A stretch of 64,000 nucleotides of DNA. Source: Rhizobium sp. CIAT894 (GTDB lineage: Bacteria > Pseudomonadota > Alphaproteobacteria > Rhizobiales > Rhizobiaceae). This document shows, in pieces, positions 61,853 through 64,000 of this stretch. The position numbers and the translations under genes are program-made. The notes under the pieces are model-generated. The model saw only the letters and a program-made list of their open reading frames with translations. It ran no database searches and was not told the DNA's origin. Every line of letters begins with the position of its first letter. Positions within the stretch are counted from its first letter, which is position 1. The DNA is taken from contig NZ_CP020947.1 of NCBI RefSeq assembly GCF_000172795.2, positions 2,917,001-2,981,000 of the forward strand, given 5' to 3'.

Positions 61853-62746
61853 ATGAGCACGGTTTCAACGCCAATGGTAAGCAGCGCCCCCTTGATCAAC
61901 AGAGATCGCGTGATCGACTGGCTGGGCATTGCACCCTTCATTATTTTTTCTCTGCTGTTCCTGATCATCCCCACGCTTTATCTTGTGGCCGGCGCGTTCC
62001 TGACGCCCGAGGGCGACCTCACGCTGAAGAATATCGGCGATCTCTTTACCCCATCGATCATGAGCGCTTACTGGATCAGTATCCGCGTTTCGGTCGCCTC
62101 CGCCCTCGGCGGGGCGCTGATCGGCTTCTTCCTCGCCTGGGCCGTCGTGCTCGGCGGCCTGCCCGCCTCGGTGCGCTCGACGCTTCTGACCTTTTCCGGC
62201 GTCGCCTCGAACTTTGCCGGCGTGCCGCTTGCCTTCGCCTTCCTCGCAACGCTCGGCCGCACCGGTCTTGTGACGATGTTCCTGCGTGAGTGGTTCGGTT
62301 TCAATCTTTACGGCACCGGTTTCAACCTGTTGTCCTTCCTCGGCCTGACCATCACCTATATGTATTTCCAGATTCCGCTGATGGTGCTGATCCTGACGCC
62401 GGCCCTCGACGGCATGAAGAAGGAGTGGCGCGAAGCCTCTGAGATTCTCGGCGCCACCAATCGCCAATACTGGACGATGGTAGCAATGCCGATCCTCTGG
62501 CCGAGCCTGCTCGGCACGACGCTGCTCCTCTTTGCCAATGCCTTCGGCGCCATTGCCACCGCCTTCGCGCTGACCGGCAGCTCGCTGAACATCGTGCCGA
62601 TCCTGCTCTATGCACAGATCCGCGGCGACGTCCTGCACAATGCCAACCTCGGCTATGCCATCGCGCTCGGCATGATCGTCATAACAGGCGTCTCGAACAT
62701 CCTGTATCTCATGCTGCGCATGCGCGCCGAACGGTGGCAGAAATGA
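61853..62746 (+). CDS. ABC transporter permease (first)
   Basis: A 297-residue inner-membrane permease with about six helices, homologous to PotB/AfuB-like BPD_transp_1 proteins. The EAA loop reads EWREASEILGATNRQYWTMVAMP, the interaction site for the ATPase. The ATG at 61853 has AGGATGAG about 7 bases upstream; an in-frame ATG at 61841 is an alternative. The stop overlaps the next permease start by four bases. Confidence 0.9.
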   Translation: MSTVSTPMVSSAPLINRDRVIDWLGIAPFIIFSLLFLIIPTLYLVAGAFLTPEGDLTLKNIGDLFTPSIMSAYWISIRVSVASALGGALIGFFLAWAVVLGGLPASVRSTLLTFSGVASNFAGVPLAFAFLATLGRTGLVTMFLREWFGFNLYGTGFNLLSFLGLTITYMYFQIPLMVLILTPALDGMKKEWREASEILGATNRQYWTMVAMPILWPSLLGTTLLLFANAFGAIATAFALTGSSLNIVPILLYAQIRGDVLHNANLGYAIALGMIVITGVSNILYLMLRMRAERWQK

Positions 62747-63531
62747 AAGCTCAACGTCTTGGAGCCTGGATCGCCATCATTCTGGGTGCATCCTATTTCG
62801 TCATTCCGCTGATCGGCACTATCGAATTTTCGCTGCGCATGCGCCGCGGCGAATACAGCTTCGATGCCTATCAATCGGTCTTCTCGGACGCCCAGTTCCG
62901 CGAGACCTTCGGCTATTCCATGCTGATGGCGTTGCTCACCATCGTCTTCGGCATGCTGCTCGTCGTCCCGACCGCCTACTGGGTGCGCCTGCGCCTGCCG
63001 CAGATGCGCCCCGTCGTCGAATTCATCACGCTGCTGCCACTCGTCATTCCGGCGATCGTCATCGTCTTCGGTTACCTCAGGATGTACAATTCGTCGTCCT
63101 ACCTGCCGCTGACGGGTTCGACGACCGGCACCAACATCCTGCTGGTGTTCTCCTATATCACCCTGTCCCTGCCCTATATGTACCGCGCCGTCGATACCGC
63201 CATGCGTGCCATCGACGTCCGCACGCTAACGGAGGCGGCCGAAAGCCTCGGCGCCCGCTGGACGACCATCATGTTCAAGTGCATTTTCCCCAACGTCATG
63301 AGCGGCGTGCTGTCAGGCGCCTTCATCACGCTTGCGATCGTCATGGGCGAATTCACTTTCGCCGCGCTGCTGAACCGTCCGGCCTTCGGCCCCTACCTGC
63401 AGCTTGTCGGCGCCAACAAGGCCTATGAGCCTTCGGCCCTCGCCGTCATCGCCTTCTCGATCACCTGGCTCAGCATGGGCCTGCTCAACCTCGTTTCCCG
63501 CTTCGGCAAAGCCCGCCCGGCAAAGGCTTAA
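62743..63531 (+). CDS. ABC transporter permease (second)
   Basis: A 262-residue permease of the PotC/AfuB type with about six helices: the first is WIAIILGASYFVIPLIG, and the EAA loop is TEAAESLGARWTTIMFKCIFP. I take the ATG at 62743, which overlaps the preceding stop (ATGA), rather than the GTG at 62734. With the first permease it makes the heterodimeric channel. The ATPase gene starts 12 bases later. Confidence 0.9.
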   Translation: MKAQRLGAWIAIILGASYFVIPLIGTIEFSLRMRRGEYSFDAYQSVFSDAQFRETFGYSMLMALLTIVFGMLLVVPTAYWVRLRLPQMRPVVEFITLLPLVIPAIVIVFGYLRMYNSSSYLPLTGSTTGTNILLVFSYITLSLPYMYRAVDTAMRAIDVRTLTEAAESLGARWTTIMFKCIFPNVMSGVLSGAFITLAIVMGEFTFAALLNRPAFGPYLQLVGANKAYEPSALAVIAFSITWLSMGLLNLVSRFGKARPAKA

Positions 63532-63543
63532 GGTATCTGGCTC

Positions 63544-64000
63544 ATGTCCTTTCTCACACTGAACAACATTCAGAAATCCTTCGGCCCGGTCCAGGTCGTC
63601 AAGAACTTCAACATGAACATCGAGAAGGGCGAGTTCGTCTCCTTCCTCGGACCGTCGGGCTGCGGCAAGACGACCGTTCTGCGCATGATCGCCGGCTTTG
63701 AAACACCGACCGGCGGCACGCTGACCATCAACGGCAAGGACCAGAGCGCGCTGAAGCCGAACCAGCGCAATATCGGCATGGTCTTCCAGGCCTATGCGCT
63801 GTTCCCCAACATGACGGTGCACGACAACGTCGCCTTCGGCCTCAAGGTCGCCGGCGCCGCCAAGCCTGAGATCAACGCCCGCGTCAAGGAAATGCTCGGC
63901 CTGATCAAGCTCGATCACCTGGCCGATCGCTTTCCCTACCAGATGTCGGGCGGCCAGCAGCAGCGTGTGGCGCTCGCCCGCGCGCTTGCCGTCAAGCCGC
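63544..64000 (+). CDS. ABC transporter ATP-binding protein (C-terminus cut by window edge)
   Basis: Start of a PotA/FbpC-like ATPase; 152 codons are visible. MSFLTLNNIQKSFG is followed by Walker A GPSGCGKTT (about residue 36), the Q-loop NIGMVFQAYALFPNMTV and the signature MSGGQQQRVALARAL. The sequence stops just before Walker B. The Q-loop YALFPNMTV is typical of polyamine/iron importers. Last visible member of the operon starting at 60677. Confidence 0.94.
   Translation, partial: MSFLTLNNIQKSFGPVQVVKNFNMNIEKGEFVSFLGPSGCGKTTVLRMIAGFETPTGGTLTINGKDQSALKPNQRNIGMVFQAYALFPNMTVHDNVAFGLKVAGAAKPEINARVKEMLGLIKLDHLADRFPYQMSGGQQQRVALARALAVKP

Noticed and set aside
1..64000. Prophage, CRISPR array, tRNA genes or an intact transposon
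   Set aside because: No integrase, terminase, transposase or regularly spaced direct-repeat array was seen, and no tRNA-like T-loop was found in the intergenic stretches read.

Overview
The window is chromosomal DNA from a fast-growing alphaproteobacterium of the order Rhizobiales, most likely Rhizobium of the leguminosarum/etli group. This rests on the high GC, the gene content and order of the division and cell wall (dcw) cluster, a PPi-dependent phosphofructokinase, the btaAB pair for betaine-lipid synthesis, and a RIME-like intergenic palindrome. No phage, conjugative element, intact insertion sequence, CRISPR array or tRNA gene was found. The species name is an inference.

Region 1 (1-19993, almost all on the minus strand) is the dcw cluster. 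In transcription order it reads mraZ, rsmH, ftsL, ftsI, murE, murF, mraY, murD, ftsW, murG, murC, murB, [plus-strand epimerase], ddlB, ftsQ, ftsA, ftsZ (cut by the window edge). Most genes overlap by 4 bases or are a few bases apart. The cluster is headed by a promoter covered by four TGGG direct repeats spaced exactly 10 bp, the pattern of MraZ operators. It is broken once, by a plus-strand NAD-dependent epimerase gene between murB and ddlB. ddlB-ftsQAZ therefore needs its own promoter, where two CtrA-like half-sites are present.

Region 2 (about 20.2-25.4 kb, minus strand) holds the RNase P RNA gene, two tandem FAD-dependent oxidoreductase paralogues, a small secreted lytic transglycosylase, and an AmpD-like amidase overlapping a TerB-DnaJ protein.

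Region 3 (25.8-36 kb) is mostly plus strand. It holds pfp, a LysE-type exporter, a lipoprotein lytic transglycosylase, a serine beta-lactamase-fold esterase (minus), btaA-btaB, a GH25 lysozyme-like lipoprotein, an MltB-type transglycosylase, an EamA transporter, and a 25-residue membrane peptide gene.

Region 4 (36-47.3 kb) holds metF behind an ArsR-methyltransferase fusion regulator with a perfect palindrome at its promoter, the ABC-F ATPase ettA, a secreted RNase T2, a lipase-like hydrolase with a second EamA transporter, a coupled CoA-transferase/ThDP-enzyme pair, then RidA, a DUF442 phosphatase-like protein and a DUF4432 protein.

Region 5 (47.5-52.5 kb) holds an L,D-transpeptidase, an SsuABC-like transporter operon and an orphan ParA-type ATPase.

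Region 6 (52.7-64 kb) looks like a catabolic module. On the minus strand are a formylglutamate-amidohydrolase-like protein, an APC permease, a PuuA-like glutamine synthetase homologue, an aldehyde dehydrogenase and an Fe-type alcohol dehydrogenase. Divergent from these are an RpiR-family regulator and a polyamine/iron-type ABC transporter (binding protein, two permeases, ATPase cut by the window end). The arrangement suggests uptake and gamma-glutamylation of an amine followed by oxidation; the substrate cannot be read from sequence.
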